From assembly GCF_001612825.1 (NCBI RefSeq), contig NZ_BDBE01000050.1, forward strand, positions 44,775-108,774: a stretch of 64,000 bases of DNA, read 5' to 3'. Origin of the DNA: Nocardia caishijiensis NBRC 108228 (GTDB taxonomy: Bacteria; Actinomycetota; Actinomycetes; Mycobacteriales; Mycobacteriaceae). Numbering within the stretch: position 1 is the stretch's first letter; each line of letters begins with the position of its first letter. Below are positions 42,677-52,357 of the stretch, one piece after another. The notes under the pieces are model-generated. The model saw nothing but the letters and a program-made list of their open reading frames with translations, did no database searches and had not been told where the DNA came from. A program made the translations under genes and the position numbers.

Positions 42677-42877
42677 GTGACAGAAGAAACGCCAGCTCAG
42701 CGGCTCAGACTTGACTTGGAGATGTCTGAATTCGGCGTGCAGATGTACCGCACCCGAATGCGTCGCATGTATCCGAAGGCGTCTGCGGCCGATATCGACG
42801 CCAAGGTCGCTTCCTGGCTCTTATCCCGATCTGGAACCGCTGACGCGGTCGGCCAGCCGACCGCGCGATTCGCGTGA
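42677..42877 (+). CDS. Small protein accompanying a truncated AbiEii-like nucleotidyltransferase gene
   Basis: A 66-residue protein, 'QRLRLDLEMSEFGVQMYRTRMRRMYPKASAADIDAKVASWLLSR', then a short tail. The pattern (helix, then RxRRxxPxAxxxxIDxxxxxWL) resembles small proteins encoded immediately before AbiEii/AbiGii-type nucleotidyltransferases in actinobacterial genomes. The next gene starts at a GTGA overlap, as in those modules. TAATCT five bases before the GTG fits a leaderless promoter. It lies between the two 40-bp repeats. The family assignment is from recollection of the pattern. Confidence 0.6.
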   Translation: MTEETPAQRLRLDLEMSEFGVQMYRTRMRRMYPKASAADIDAKVASWLLSRSGTADAVGQPTARFA

Positions 42878-42936
42878 ACGCACTCGAATCAGCGCTGCGG
42901 CGCGCGAGAGCCGATATAGACAAGCTGGGGCTGCAT
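42874..42936 (+). pseudogene. 5' remnant of an AbiEii-like nucleotidyltransferase gene
   Basis: From GTG 42874 the frame reads MNALESALRRARADIDKLG, the kind of N-terminal helix that precedes the 'ALVGGLAVSxR' nucleotidyltransferase core in such proteins. The frame then runs into the second 40-bp ilvC repeat (42937) and out the other side to 43098 with no nucleotidyltransferase sequence. The catalytic GS and DxD residues are all missing, so the gene is cut to about 21 codons. Confidence 0.6.
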
Positions 42937-42976
42937 CCTGATGAGCTGGGTCGACCGCCCCATCACCGAAACCGCG
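42937..42976 (+). repeat. 40-bp direct repeat, copy 2 (duplicate of ilvC 3' end)
   Basis: Exact copy of 42563-42602. Here the next codon is AAT instead of TAA, and the following sequence differs but again leads to a terminator with GCCCGTCC/GGACGGGC arms. Copy 2 with its own terminator may be the original ilvC end, displaced by an inserted element carrying a replacement end. Confidence 0.85.
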
Positions 42977-42993
42977 AATTTCGTTTTCGCGAG

Positions 42994-43022
42994 GGGCCCG
43001 TCCGTGAATCATGGACGGGCCC
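42994..43022 (+). terminator. Second terminator, after repeat copy 2
   Basis: GGGCCCGTCC (42994-43003) and GGACGGGCCC (43013-43022) around a 9-base loop, then TTTCGG. Its stem resembles that of the ilvC terminator at 42617-42651. Confidence 0.85.
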
Positions 43023-43113
43023 TTTCGGTTTGCATGGAGTTTGCGGTGGGGTGATCGGCCGCGTCGATGGTCTGGTTCTTGCTGTTCGTTCGGAGTAGCG
43101 GGAGACTTGCCCG

Positions 43114-44472
43114 ATGACAACCGTCGAGGATTTCGATCGTGATGCGGTGGACTTGGGGCGTGCTGCGCGGAAGATGGTGGCGCGGTCGGAGTTGGGGCAG
43201 TGGCGAGCGGTGGCGGGGCGGGAGGATCCGGTGACGATTCTCGAGCGGCAGGGTCAGACGCGGGTGCCGGAGTTGCTGCCGATCCGGTACGCGCGAATGG
43301 CCATCTCGCCGTTCACCTTTCTGCGCGGGGCGCCCGCGATCATGGCGGCGGATCTGGCGAGTGGGCCCGACACCGGGCTGACCGTGCAGCTCTGCGGTGA
43401 CGCGCATCTGTCGAATTTCGGGCTGTACGCCTCACCGGAACGCAACCTCGTCTTCGACGTCAACGACTTCGACGAAACCCTGCCCGGCCCGTTCGAGTGG
43501 GACGTGAAACGGCTGGCCGCCAGCGTTGCCGTCGCCGCCCGTGACAACGGTTGTTCCGACACGCAGGCGGGGCGGGCCGCCGAAGCCGCCGCGCGGGGGT
43601 ACCGGGAGGCGATGGCCGCGATGGCCGACCTGGATTCGCTGGCCATCTGGTACGAGCGGGTCGACGCCGACGGGGTGACGGCGACCATCCCGAAGGAGAA
43701 GCGGCGCAAGCTCGCGGAGAAGACGATCAAATCGGCCCGCACCCGGACCAGCCTCGACGCGCTGGAGAAACTCACCGAACCCGACGCCGACGGTGTTCCC
43801 CGGATCAAGAATCAGCCCCCGCTGCTGGTCCCGATCGAGTCCCTGATGGAGAAGGACATCACCGCGGTGCTGCACGACTACCGCCGTAGCTTGCCCGACG
43901 AACTGCGCGTCCTGCTCGACCGCTACACCGTGGTCGACATGGCGATGAAGGTGGTTGGCGTCGGCAGCGTCGGCACCCGCTGCTTCATCGTGCTGTTCAT
44001 GGACTCCGAATCGGGTGCTCCACTGTTTCTGCAGGTCAAGCAGGCGGAAGCATCCGTTCTCGCGGCGCACACCAAGCCGAGCAAGTATCACCATCAGGGC
44101 CACCGCGTGGTGGCGGGACAGCGCCTGATGCAGGCGGCCAGCGATATCTTCCTCGGCTGGGCGACGGGACCGGCGGGCAACGACTTCTACTGGCGGCAGC
44201 TCAAGGACATGAAGGGCTCGGTCGACATCGGCGCCCTGAGTCACCACGAGCTCGCCGGATACGCGGGCCTGTGCGGTGGCGTCCTCGCCCGCGCCCATGC
44301 CCGCTCCGGCGACCGGCTGGCGATCAACTCCTATCTGGGCGGCGGCGACAAGTTCGACCGGGCGATGACCGAGTTCGCCCTCGCCTACGCCGACCAGACC
44401 GTCGCCGACCGTGACGTGCTACTCGCCGCGATCGATTCCGGCCGGGTGCCCGCCGCCGCCCACCCGTACTGA
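43114..44472 (+). CDS. DUF2252 family protein
   Basis: A 452-residue protein with DUF2252 hallmarks: 'RYARMAISPFTFLRGAPAIMAADLA', 'CGDAHLSNFGLYASPERNLVFDVNDFDETLPGPFEWDVKRLAASV' and, near the end, 'RVVAGQRLMQAASDIFLGW'. The 'GDxHLxNFG...FDxNDFDE' arrangement resembles the catalytic loop and metal site of aminoglycoside-phosphotransferase-fold kinases, so a small-molecule kinase is plausible but untested. It overlaps the convergent membrane gene by 54 bp. Confidence 0.88.
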   Translation: MTTVEDFDRDAVDLGRAARKMVARSELGQWRAVAGREDPVTILERQGQTRVPELLPIRYARMAISPFTFLRGAPAIMAADLASGPDTGLTVQLCGDAHLSNFGLYASPERNLVFDVNDFDETLPGPFEWDVKRLAASVAVAARDNGCSDTQAGRAAEAAARGYREAMAAMADLDSLAIWYERVDADGVTATIPKEKRRKLAEKTIKSARTRTSLDALEKLTEPDADGVPRIKNQPPLLVPIESLMEKDITAVLHDYRRSLPDELRVLLDRYTVVDMAMKVVGVGSVGTRCFIVLFMDSESGAPLFLQVKQAEASVLAAHTKPSKYHHQGHRVVAGQRLMQAASDIFLGWATGPAGNDFYWRQLKDMKGSVDIGALSHHELAGYAGLCGGVLARAHARSGDRLAINSYLGGGDKFDRAMTEFALAYADQTVADRDVLLAAIDSGRVPAAAHPY

Positions 44473-45111
44473 CGATCCCTCCCGATCGGCATCCGTCGAC
44501 CGGATCAGCGCGATGCCGATCGCGAAGAACCACAGCGTGGTGAGCCCACCGACGGTCGCGGTGGTGCCCCACCCGTTGGCCGCGTAGAACTCGGCCGGTG
44601 TGTTGCCGAAGTACAGCGACGGCACGAACGCGAAGTTCACCGCCGCGTGTATCCCGCTGACGGCGACGCACCAGCGGGGGAACAGTCGCGTGGCGGCGAC
44701 CGCGAAGGCCACCAGGAACAATCCCTCGAGCAGTCGCGAGACGGTCCCGTAGAGCACATAGGTTCCGCTGACGGTGATCGTCGGGTCGATCGGCTCGGGT
44801 GCCGCGATCACCGCGCCCACTTCGAGCCCGGTCGAGACGAGAGCGACGGTGAGCCAGGCTGTCCCGGCGGTAGCGGCCAACGACCCGAACCAAGCGCGTT
44901 CCGGATCGCGCTGGCGCACGATGTGGGCGAACCCGCTCATGAACACCACGAACAAGGTGGCGCCGATCAGTCCGAGCAGGCACCGGGTGAGCACATTGGC
45001 GTCCGGTGGCGGCCCCGGGTGGACGAAATACAGCGGAAGCACGATCAGCGTGCACCCGGCGCCCGCACAGGCCGCGGCGCCGGTGATGCGCTGAATTGTC
45101 TTGATACCCAT
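44419..45111 (-). CDS. Six-span membrane protein of unknown function
   Basis: A 230-residue protein with about six hydrophobic segments, e.g. ITGAAACAGAGCTLIVLPLYFV, LLGLIGATLFVVFMSGFAHIV and VGGLTTLWFFAIGIALI. No family is recognised with confidence (DUF4386-like in size and layout). It is divergent from a TetR gene 111 bp away, making it a likely target of that regulator. Its C-terminal 18 codons overlap the DUF2252 gene. Confidence 0.7.
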   Translation of the reverse strand: MGIKTIQRITGAAACAGAGCTLIVLPLYFVHPGPPPDANVLTRCLLGLIGATLFVVFMSGFAHIVRQRDPERAWFGSLAATAGTAWLTVALVSTGLEVGAVIAAPEPIDPTITVSGTYVLYGTVSRLLEGLFLVAFAVAATRLFPRWCVAVSGIHAAVNFAFVPSLYFGNTPAEFYAANGWGTTATVGGLTTLWFFAIGIALIRSTDADREGSSVRVGGGGHPAGIDRGE

Positions 45112-45141
45112 GTCTGTCGGACCTCACCGCCGAGCTGAACA

Positions 45142-45200
45142 AACCCGGCTCAGTATTAGTATAAGGATTAAACTATAAGGCCTATGTTAAGTTGACGGAA
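45142..45200. promoter_or_regulatory. AT-rich divergent promoter region of the TetR/membrane-protein pair
   Basis: An unusually AT-rich patch with TATAAGG repeated in direct orientation 15 bp apart and short TAGT/ACTA inverted elements. It sits between divergent genes and is the probable TetR operator and promoter region. Confidence 0.45.
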
Positions 45201-45222
45201 CCCCGAAGCGAGCGAGGAGACG

Positions 45223-45939
45223 TTGACCGGCAAGTCAGGACCGCGCGTCGGCCGCCCGGCCGAACTGGACGCACACCGCATCGTCGCGACGGCCCTCGCG
45301 CTCGCCGACCGCGACGGTCTGCGCGGTGCCTCGCTGACGAAGGTCGCTGCCGCGCTTCATGTCACGCCGATGTCGCTGTACCGGCACATCGGGTCGAGAG
45401 ACGGCCTCACCGATCTCATGGCCGATACGGCGTTCGGCCCGCCACCGGCCATCGGCCCCGACTGGCGTCCGGCCCTGCGTGCCTGGGCGAACGGTCAGCG
45501 CACGGCCTTCACCCGCCACCCCTGGATCACCCAGATCCCCGTGACCGGCCCGCCCCGCGGCGGTAACGCGTTGGCGTGGATGAATGCCGGACTGGCCGCG
45601 CTGCGGGACACCGGCCTGGACTGGCGCGCCAAGATCGGTGCGATCACCGTCGTCGGTGGGTATGTGCGGCAGGCGTTCGTCACCGACCGGCACATGGCCG
45701 AGCGACGCGGTGCCGAGCAGCGTAGTGAGGCGCAGGACCTCGAGGCATACCAGCACGACGTGTCGGCCTTCGATCTGACGGATCTGCCCGAGGTCGCCGC
45801 TCTTTTCGCCGATCGGGCTTTCGCCGACGTCCCGCCGGACGAGGAATCCTCGGACCACGATTTCACCTTCGGGTTGGAGCTGATCCTGGACGGCATCGCC
45901 GCCGCCATCGCCGGATCCGGGCAGCTTCCGGGCTCGTAG
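45223..45939 (+). CDS. TetR/AcrR-family transcriptional regulator
   Basis: A 238-residue regulator. The N-terminal helix-turn-helix is 'RIVATALALADRDGLRGASLTKVAAALHVTPMSLYRHIGSRDGLTDLMAD'; the C-terminal two thirds is the ligand/dimer domain (TetR_C-like 'WRPALRAWANGQRTAFTRHPWITQIP'). The start is a TTG with GAGGAG close upstream. The divergent membrane protein is its likely target. Confidence 0.92.
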   Translation: MTGKSGPRVGRPAELDAHRIVATALALADRDGLRGASLTKVAAALHVTPMSLYRHIGSRDGLTDLMADTAFGPPPAIGPDWRPALRAWANGQRTAFTRHPWITQIPVTGPPRGGNALAWMNAGLAALRDTGLDWRAKIGAITVVGGYVRQAFVTDRHMAERRGAEQRSEAQDLEAYQHDVSAFDLTDLPEVAALFADRAFADVPPDEESSDHDFTFGLELILDGIAAAIAGSGQLPGS

Positions 45940-45977
45940 CGTGGCCACCGGAAACGCGCTCGATATACTCATTACCG

Positions 45978-46852
<875 letters not shown>

Positions 46853-46856
<4 letters not shown>

Positions 46857-48211
46857 CCGCTCCCACCGATCGCCTGGTGGACTTCGTCGGTCTCCTGCGG
46901 GAGCACGGCATTCTGGCCGGACCGAGTGAAACCATCGACGCGGCCTCGGCGATCGTCGCCCTCGGTCCGGACGACACCGACCGCCTGCGCTCCGGTCTTG
47001 CCGCCTGCCTGCTGCGCCGCAACGGTCAGCGCTCGGTCTTCGACCAGCTCTTCGATCTGTACTTCCTCGGTACGCAACTGCCGGTACCGCGACCGAGTGC
47101 CGACCCGGAGTCCCTGCGCGACCGGCTGATCGCGACCCTCGTGCAGGGTGCCGACACGGCGGAACTGGCCAGGGAGGCCCTCGACACCTTCGGCGCCTAC
47201 GGCGGGGCGGGGGAGAGCGCGGGGCGGGTCACCCAGGCTTCGGGTGCGGGCTGGTCGTCGTATCTGACGATGAAATCGCTTCGCCCCGAAGAGATCTCCG
47301 AACAGGTCGCCCGAACCATGGGCGGCACGGGGCAATTCGATGCCGCCGTGCACACCATCGAAGCGCGACGGCGCGTCGACCAGTTCCGGACGGCGGTGCA
47401 GAACGAGGCCCGTCTGCGCTCGGCCGAACTGCGCGGCACCGATTACATCGCCCGCCGTGGTGTCGAGAACTCGGCGGACCGAACAGATTTCCTCGGCGCC
47501 CGCGAACAGGACCTGGCCGAGATGCGTCGGCTGGTGCACCCCCTGGCTCGCAAACTCGCGACCCGTTTGGCGGTGCGCCGCAAGAAGGCGGTGCGTGGGC
47601 AGATCGATCTGCGCCGTACCCTGCGTCGTTCGATGGCGACCGGTGGCGTGCCCGTCGACCCGGTGTTGCGGGCCCGCAGGCACGGCCGTCCCGATCTGGT
47701 TGTGCTGGCCGATGTTTCGGGCTCGGTGACCGGTTTCTCCGAGTTCACCCTGCAATTGGTGCAGGCGCTGCAGGACCAGTTCAGCAAGGTCCGCAGTTTC
47801 GGCTTCGTCGACACCTGCGCCGAGATCACGAGCTTCTTCACCCCCGGTGAACCGCCACCGCCCGGCTTCGCGCGGAGCATCGTGCGCGAGGGCGGCGTCG
47901 CCCGTTTCGGGTCGAGCAACTACGGCGAGGCCTTCCAGGGTTTCGTCGACCGCTATCTGGACGCCCTCGGCCCGCGCACCTGCGTGCTCATCCTCGGTGA
48001 CGCCCGCACCAACCGCACCGACCCGAATCTGGCTGCGCTGGAAGCGATGTCGGAGCGGGCCAAAGCGGTGTACTGGCTCAACCCGGAACCGTCGAGTTCG
48101 TGGTCGACCGGCGATTCCGCCGCCGACACCTACACCGACATCGTCACCATGCACGAATGCCGCAATGTCCGCCAGCTCACCGAGGTGATCGGCCGACTCT
48201 TACCCGCCTGA
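46853..48211 (+). CDS. VWA-domain CoxE-like protein
   Basis: A 452-residue partner of the MoxR ATPase; the genes overlap by 4 bp. The C-terminal half is a von Willebrand A domain with the metal-binding 'LADVSGSVTGFSEF' (DxSxS) and 'ILGDARTNRTDPN'. The N-terminal half is helical, as in CoxE/YehP proteins that help load metal into molybdenum hydroxylases or assemble envelope complexes. No client enzyme is adjacent. Confidence 0.9.
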
Positions 48212-48212
48212 G

Positions 48213-48653
48213 TCAGGCGGTCAGCCGGACGACCGCGTACTCGCGGCCCGCTTTGTCCTGGTACTTGCCGTAGCGCGGCTGGGCGGTGGTGATCGCCGCC
48301 CACGCGCTCGCCCGCTCGGCACCGCACAGCACGTGCGGTGTGGCCGGGACCGGCTGCTCGCCGGGCAGCTCGATGGTGGCCTGTTCGGGGTGGGTCATCA
48401 GGTTGCGGAACCAGTCGGGGTCGCCGTTCTTGCCACCGGAGGCCACGAGCAGCCAGCCACCCTCGCCGTCGGCGAACCAGGAGATCGGGGTCTGCCGCGG
48501 TTCGCCGCTGCGGCGACCGACGGTGTGCAGGATGAGCACGTCCATGCCCATGAAGGTGCCGTTGCCGCCGCGGATCTTGCGGTTCATCCTGGCATTCATC
48601 TTGTGCTGCATCCAGCGCGAGAAACCGCTGTGGGTCTGCTGCTTCGTGCTCAT
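48213..48653 (-). CDS. Nitroreductase-type deazaflavin (F420)-dependent oxidoreductase
   Basis: A 146-residue split-barrel protein of the Ddn family: 'GMDVLILHTVGRRSGEPRQTPISWFADGEGGWLLVASGGKNGDPDWFRNLMTHPEQATIEL'. These enzymes use reduced F420 to reduce quinones or nitro compounds and support an F420-making actinobacterium as host. It ends 2 bp from the convergent VWA gene and lies 33 bp after the AhpD-like gene, so the two are probably an operon. Confidence 0.92.
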   Translation of the reverse strand: MSTKQQTHSGFSRWMQHKMNARMNRKIRGGNGTFMGMDVLILHTVGRRSGEPRQTPISWFADGEGGWLLVASGGKNGDPDWFRNLMTHPEQATIELPGEQPVPATPHVLCGAERASAWAAITTAQPRYGKYQDKAGREYAVVRLTA

Positions 48654-48686
48654 CGCTAGGGTCCTTTCGGGTGGTGCGGAGAGGGC

Positions 48687-49142
48687 TCAGCCCCAGGCTC
48701 CGGCGATCTGACGGGTGGTGGCGTTGAGCCGGTTGAACATGTTGGTGATGCCGATCATCAGCACGATGGCGGCGAGCTGGCGTTCGTCGAAGTAGCTGGC
48801 CGCGTGGTCCCAGACCTCGTCGGTGACGGCGTCGGCGCGGTCGGCCATCCGGGTGGCGGCTTCGGCCAGTTCCAGCGCGGCGCGTTCCTCGTCGCTGAAG
48901 TAGGGCGTTTCGCGCCAGGCGACGACGGTGGCGAGGCGCTCCTCGCTGACACCGGCCTTGCGTGCGCTCTTGGTGCCCGCGTCGACACAGGAGCTGCATC
49001 CGTTGACCTGGCTGACCCGCAGGTGCACCAACTCCAGGATCTCGCCCTCCACCCCGCCGCTGTTGATGGCGCCGAAGATCTCCTGGATGGGGCCCATCGC
49101 GCCGGTCAGGATCATCGCGGGGTTCTGCATACGGGACTGCAT
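48687..49142 (-). CDS. Carboxymuconolactone decarboxylase/AhpD-like protein
   Basis: A 151-residue AhpD-fold protein. 'LVHLRVSQVNGCSSCVDAGTKSARKAG' carries the C-x-x-C and downstream His-less variant of the peroxidase motif (AhpD has EQ...CxxCxxxH; here the H position is Gly/Thr). Such proteins act as disulfide reductases or peroxidase partners. 'GGAGAACATC' gives the ribosome-binding site. It is divergent from a STAND regulator. Confidence 0.88.
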   Translation of the reverse strand: MQSRMQNPAMILTGAMGPIQEIFGAINSGGVEGEILELVHLRVSQVNGCSSCVDAGTKSARKAGVSEERLATVVAWRETPYFSDEERAALELAEAATRMADRADAVTDEVWDHAASYFDERQLAAIVLMIGITNMFNRLNATTRQIAGAWG

Positions 49143-49317
49143 GATGTTCTCCTCGGTTTCGCTGTTCTCCGCTGCTCGCGGTGTGTCTCCATAACAGCCC
49201 GGCGCGTGCTCCGAAACGAGGTCTGTGGGACACTCTGGGACAGCGGAAAACGGCTCTGACCTTCGGATTGTCGGCGGGAAAATAGTCGTTTCGGACCGGG
49301 ACACGGAGTGCGGAACA

Positions 49318-51813
49318 GTGGTGGTGCGACAGCGGGCATACCCGCAGGACGAGCTGGCGGCGCGGTTGCGCATGATCCAGGAGCTGTCCGGACGTGGGGT
49401 GCGGGCGCTGGCGCGTGACACGGGGCTGAGTTCGTCGTCGCTGTCGCGCTACCTCAACGGCCAGACCGTGCCGCCGTGGCCCGCCGTGCTGGAACTGTGC
49501 CGCCTCGTGAAACGTGATCCGCGCCCGCTGCGTCCGCTGTGGGAGCGGGCCAACAACCCGTTGCCCGCCCCGCCCAAGACGAGCCGTCAGGTTGCGCCAC
49601 CGAACCTGCCCGCCGAAGCCGTCCCCCCACGCAACGACCTACCCCGCGACGTGCCCGACTTCACCGGCCGCGAAGCGGCGCTGGCCGAGGTGCTCGCCGC
49701 CGTGCGCACGAGCCGGGTGGTCGCCGTCGACGGCATGGCCGGTGTCGGCAAGTCGTCGCTGGCCGTGCACGCCGCGCACCAGCTCGCCGCCGAATACCCC
49801 GACGCCCAGCTGTATCTGGACCTGCACGGCTTCACCGACGGCCGCCGACCCCTCGACCCCGACGCCGCCGTCCGTGCCCTGCTCTCGGCGCTGCGCGTGC
49901 CGTCGGAGAAGGTGCCCCAGGACGGTGGAGTCGAACTGCGCGCGGCGTGCTGGCGTGCCGAGCTGGCCGGTCTACGGGCGGTGATCGTGCTCGACAATGC
50001 CGCCGACGCCGCCCAGGTGAGCCACTTGCTGCCCGGTGCGGGCGAATCCGTCGCCATCATCACCAGCCGCAATCGCCTGCTCGAGCTCGACGAGGTGCCG
50101 CCGGTGACCCTCGACGTGCTCACCGCCGAGGAGAGCGCCGAGCTGCTCGCGCGGGCCAGCGGCGATTCGCGGGGCCCGGACGGCAGGCTGGCCAGGGAAC
50201 CCGAACAGGCCGAGGAAGTGTTGCGGCTGTGCGGCAATCTGCCGCTGGCCCTGCGGCTCGCGGCGGCCAGGTTGCGGCATCGGCCCGGCTGGTCGATCGG
50301 CATCCTGGTCGAGCGAATGGCCGAGGGCGCAACGGAATTCGACACCGCCTTCGGCATGTCGGTCCGTCAGCTCAACCGTGAACAGCGCCGCCTGTTCCGG
50401 TTGCTCGGCCTGGTCCCCGGCTCCACCTTCACCGATTACGTCGCCGCGGCGGTGGCCGATGTGCCGGTGCGAGCCGCCCGCGACATGCTCGAGGACCTGC
50501 TCGACGCCCACCTCGTGGAGCAACCCGCCGAGGGGCGCTACCGGCTGCACGATCTGGTGCGCAGGCACGCGCGTCAGGCCAGCGCCGACCACGACACCGA
50601 GGCCGACCGCGAACGGGCACTGCGCCGCATCCTCGACTACTACGTGCACACCGCGGCCGCCGCCGACGCCGCGATGCCGTTCCTCTCGCCGACTCGTCCC
50701 GTCTCGGCCGGACCCGAACCGAAAGCGGTGCCGCACTTCCCGAATCGCGATGTCGCGTTCTTCTGGTTCGTCAGCGAGTACACCAACCTGATGGCGGTGT
50801 TCTACGCGGCCGTGGAGATCGGCGCCAACGAGCACGTCTGCGAACTGCCACGCTTTCTGCGTACCTTCTTCGCCCGCCGTTGTGGCACCACCCACCTGAA
50901 CGCGCTGTTCGAGCAATCCCTCAGCGCCGCACAGCGACTCGGTGATCCCCGCCAGCTCGCCGAGGCGCACAGCGATCTGGGTTTCGCCCGCTACAACGCC
51001 GGTCGGATGGCCGAGGCGGCCGCCGCCTATGCCGCCGCGGCCCCGTTGGTCGCCGCGGCGAGGGACCCGCTGCCCCGCGCCGAACTCACCATGCGCTGCG
51101 CCCAATTGCGGTGGGACGAAGGTGATGTGACCGAACCGCTCGAACTGTTCCGGCAGGCCCACGACCTGTACACCCGCAGCGGCTGCCCGACGAGCGCCGC
51201 CGACGCGCTCGCAGGCGAGGCGTGGGCGATGCTGCAACTCGGCAAGCGTGCCGACGCCGAGGACTTGGCCAGGCGCGCTCTCGCCATTCCCGCCGACGAC
51301 CCGGATCGGCCGCCGTCACTGCAGGCCCAGATCGCCCTTGGTGTCGCGATCGCTCCCGACGAACCCGCCGCGGCCCTGGGGCATCTCGACAGCGCGCTGG
51401 CCTCGGCCCGTGCCGACGGGCACAAGCACAACGAGGCATGGTGCCTGAACTGTCGCGGTGTCGCCCTGCGGGAGGCGGGTCGCTACGACGAGGCCCTCGA
51501 CAGTCACCGCGAGGCCTTCGCCCTGCTCGACGACCTGTTCGAACCGCACTGGAAGATCCACTTCCTCAACGGCTACGCCGAAACATGTCGCCTGGCAGGG
51601 CTTTCCGACGAGGCACTGCGCCTGTACAACGAAACGCTCGACCTGGCACCGCGACTCGGGTACCGGTTCGAGCAGGCCAGGGCGAACCAGGGCATCGCCG
51701 ATGTCCTCGACGACTCCGATCCTGCTGCCGCGCAACAGCATCGCGCGGCGGCCGAGGAGTTGCTGAGCGAACTCAGCCCATCGATTTGGCCCCGTCCAGA
51801 GCCTCCCGAATGA
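49318..51813 (+). CDS. STAND-family regulator: HTH, NB-ARC ATPase and TPR
   Basis: An 831-residue multidomain protein. Residues about 10-60 are an XRE-type helix-turn-helix (ELAARLRMIQELSGRGVRALARDTGLSSSSLSRYLNGQTVPPWPAVLEL). About 115-400 is an NB-ARC NTPase (FTGREAALAEVLAAV, Walker A VDGMAGVGKSSLAVHAA, Walker B AVIVLDNAADA, GLPL-like CGNLPLALRLAA). The C-terminal 400 residues are TPR repeats (LAEAHSDLGFARYNAGRMAEAAAAYAAA and similar). These AfsR-like regulators respond to signals through the TPRs. A run of GTGs (49318/49321/49324) follows GGAG; the first is used. The end overlaps the convergent DinB gene by 41 bp. Confidence 0.88.
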   Translation: MVVRQRAYPQDELAARLRMIQELSGRGVRALARDTGLSSSSLSRYLNGQTVPPWPAVLELCRLVKRDPRPLRPLWERANNPLPAPPKTSRQVAPPNLPAEAVPPRNDLPRDVPDFTGREAALAEVLAAVRTSRVVAVDGMAGVGKSSLAVHAAHQLAAEYPDAQLYLDLHGFTDGRRPLDPDAAVRALLSALRVPSEKVPQDGGVELRAACWRAELAGLRAVIVLDNAADAAQVSHLLPGAGESVAIITSRNRLLELDEVPPVTLDVLTAEESAELLARASGDSRGPDGRLAREPEQAEEVLRLCGNLPLALRLAAARLRHRPGWSIGILVERMAEGATEFDTAFGMSVRQLNREQRRLFRLLGLVPGSTFTDYVAAAVADVPVRAARDMLEDLLDAHLVEQPAEGRYRLHDLVRRHARQASADHDTEADRERALRRILDYYVHTAAAADAAMPFLSPTRPVSAGPEPKAVPHFPNRDVAFFWFVSEYTNLMAVFYAAVEIGANEHVCELPRFLRTFFARRCGTTHLNALFEQSLSAAQRLGDPRQLAEAHSDLGFARYNAGRMAEAAAAYAAAAPLVAAARDPLPRAELTMRCAQLRWDEGDVTEPLELFRQAHDLYTRSGCPTSAADALAGEAWAMLQLGKRADAEDLARRALAIPADDPDRPPSLQAQIALGVAIAPDEPAAALGHLDSALASARADGHKHNEAWCLNCRGVALREAGRYDEALDSHREAFALLDDLFEPHWKIHFLNGYAETCRLAGLSDEALRLYNETLDLAPRLGYRFEQARANQGIADVLDDSDPAAAQQHRAAAEELLSELSPSIWPRPEPPE

Positions 51814-52297
51814 TGTCGGCGTGGCCGGAGTGCTGCGCGGTCTCGGTCATGATGTGCATGAACGTGCGTCGCGCGCTCCACCGGCCACCGGGCTCGAACC
51901 AGGGCGCCGTCGGCAGCGGCTGGGTGGCGTTCAGATCGGGCAGCGTGCGCACCAGTTCGTCGGTGCGAGCGGCGACCTGATCGTATTCGGCGAGCAGTCC
52001 CGCGAGCGTTTCACCAGGCAGCATGCGGAACGCATTGCCCCATTCCGCGATCTGCTCCTCGGTCATCGACTCGAAATCCGGCCCGGCCTCGGGTCCGTCG
52101 ACGATGAACTTCGCCCAGTTCGCCTCCACCGCCGCCACGTGTTTGATGAGCCCGCCCAGGCACAGTTCGCTGACGGTGGTGCGCAGCGCGGCCTGTTCGT
52201 CGGTGAGGTCGCGGGTGGTGTTGCGCAGGAAGTAGCGGTGCTTGGCCAACATCTCGAGGAGGTCGGCGCGTTCGGTGTCGAGCACTGTTTCTGTCAT
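51773..52297 (-). CDS. DinB-family protein
   Basis: A 174-residue four-helix protein of the DinB/YfiT-like superfamily (potential metal-dependent thiol transferases): 'DLLEMLAKHRYFLRNTTRDLTDEQAALRTTVSELCLGGLIKHVAAVEANW' with conserved His in LIKHVAAVE and a C-terminal 'FMHIMTETAQHSGHADIIREAL' carrying the other His residues. It is divergent from a WYL regulator whose palindrome lies in between. Confidence 0.88.
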   Translation of the reverse strand: MTETVLDTERADLLEMLAKHRYFLRNTTRDLTDEQAALRTTVSELCLGGLIKHVAAVEANWAKFIVDGPEAGPDFESMTEEQIAEWGNAFRMLPGETLAGLLAEYDQVAARTDELVRTLPDLNATQPLPTAPWFEPGGRWSARRTFMHIMTETAQHSGHADIIREALDGAKSMG

Positions 52298-52314
52298 GAA
52301 CCCAAGGTAGAAGA

Positions 52315-52341
52315 CATTGCGGTCAGTTTCTGTCCGCAATG
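52315..52341. promoter_or_regulatory. Near-perfect palindromic operator between DinB and WYL genes
   Basis: CATTGCGG (52315-52322) pairs with CCGCAATG (52334-52341); inside, CAG/CTG continue the symmetry after a T/T mismatch around a TTT centre. The 27-bp element lies 17 bp from each start codon, so binding would control both genes. Confidence 0.75.
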
Positions 52342-52357
52342 CGCGGATACTGAGAAT

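Noticed and set aside
42874..43098. 74-codon frame continuing through the second ilvC repeat as a real protein
   Set aside because: After ~21 codons it reads through the duplicated ilvC end in a non-ilvC frame and then through a terminator, so only the 5' part derives from a real gene.
48687..49142. Calling the AhpD-fold protein alkylhydroperoxidase AhpD itself
   Set aside because: The C-x-x-C pair is present but the proton-relay His is not in the expected place and no ahpC is adjacent.
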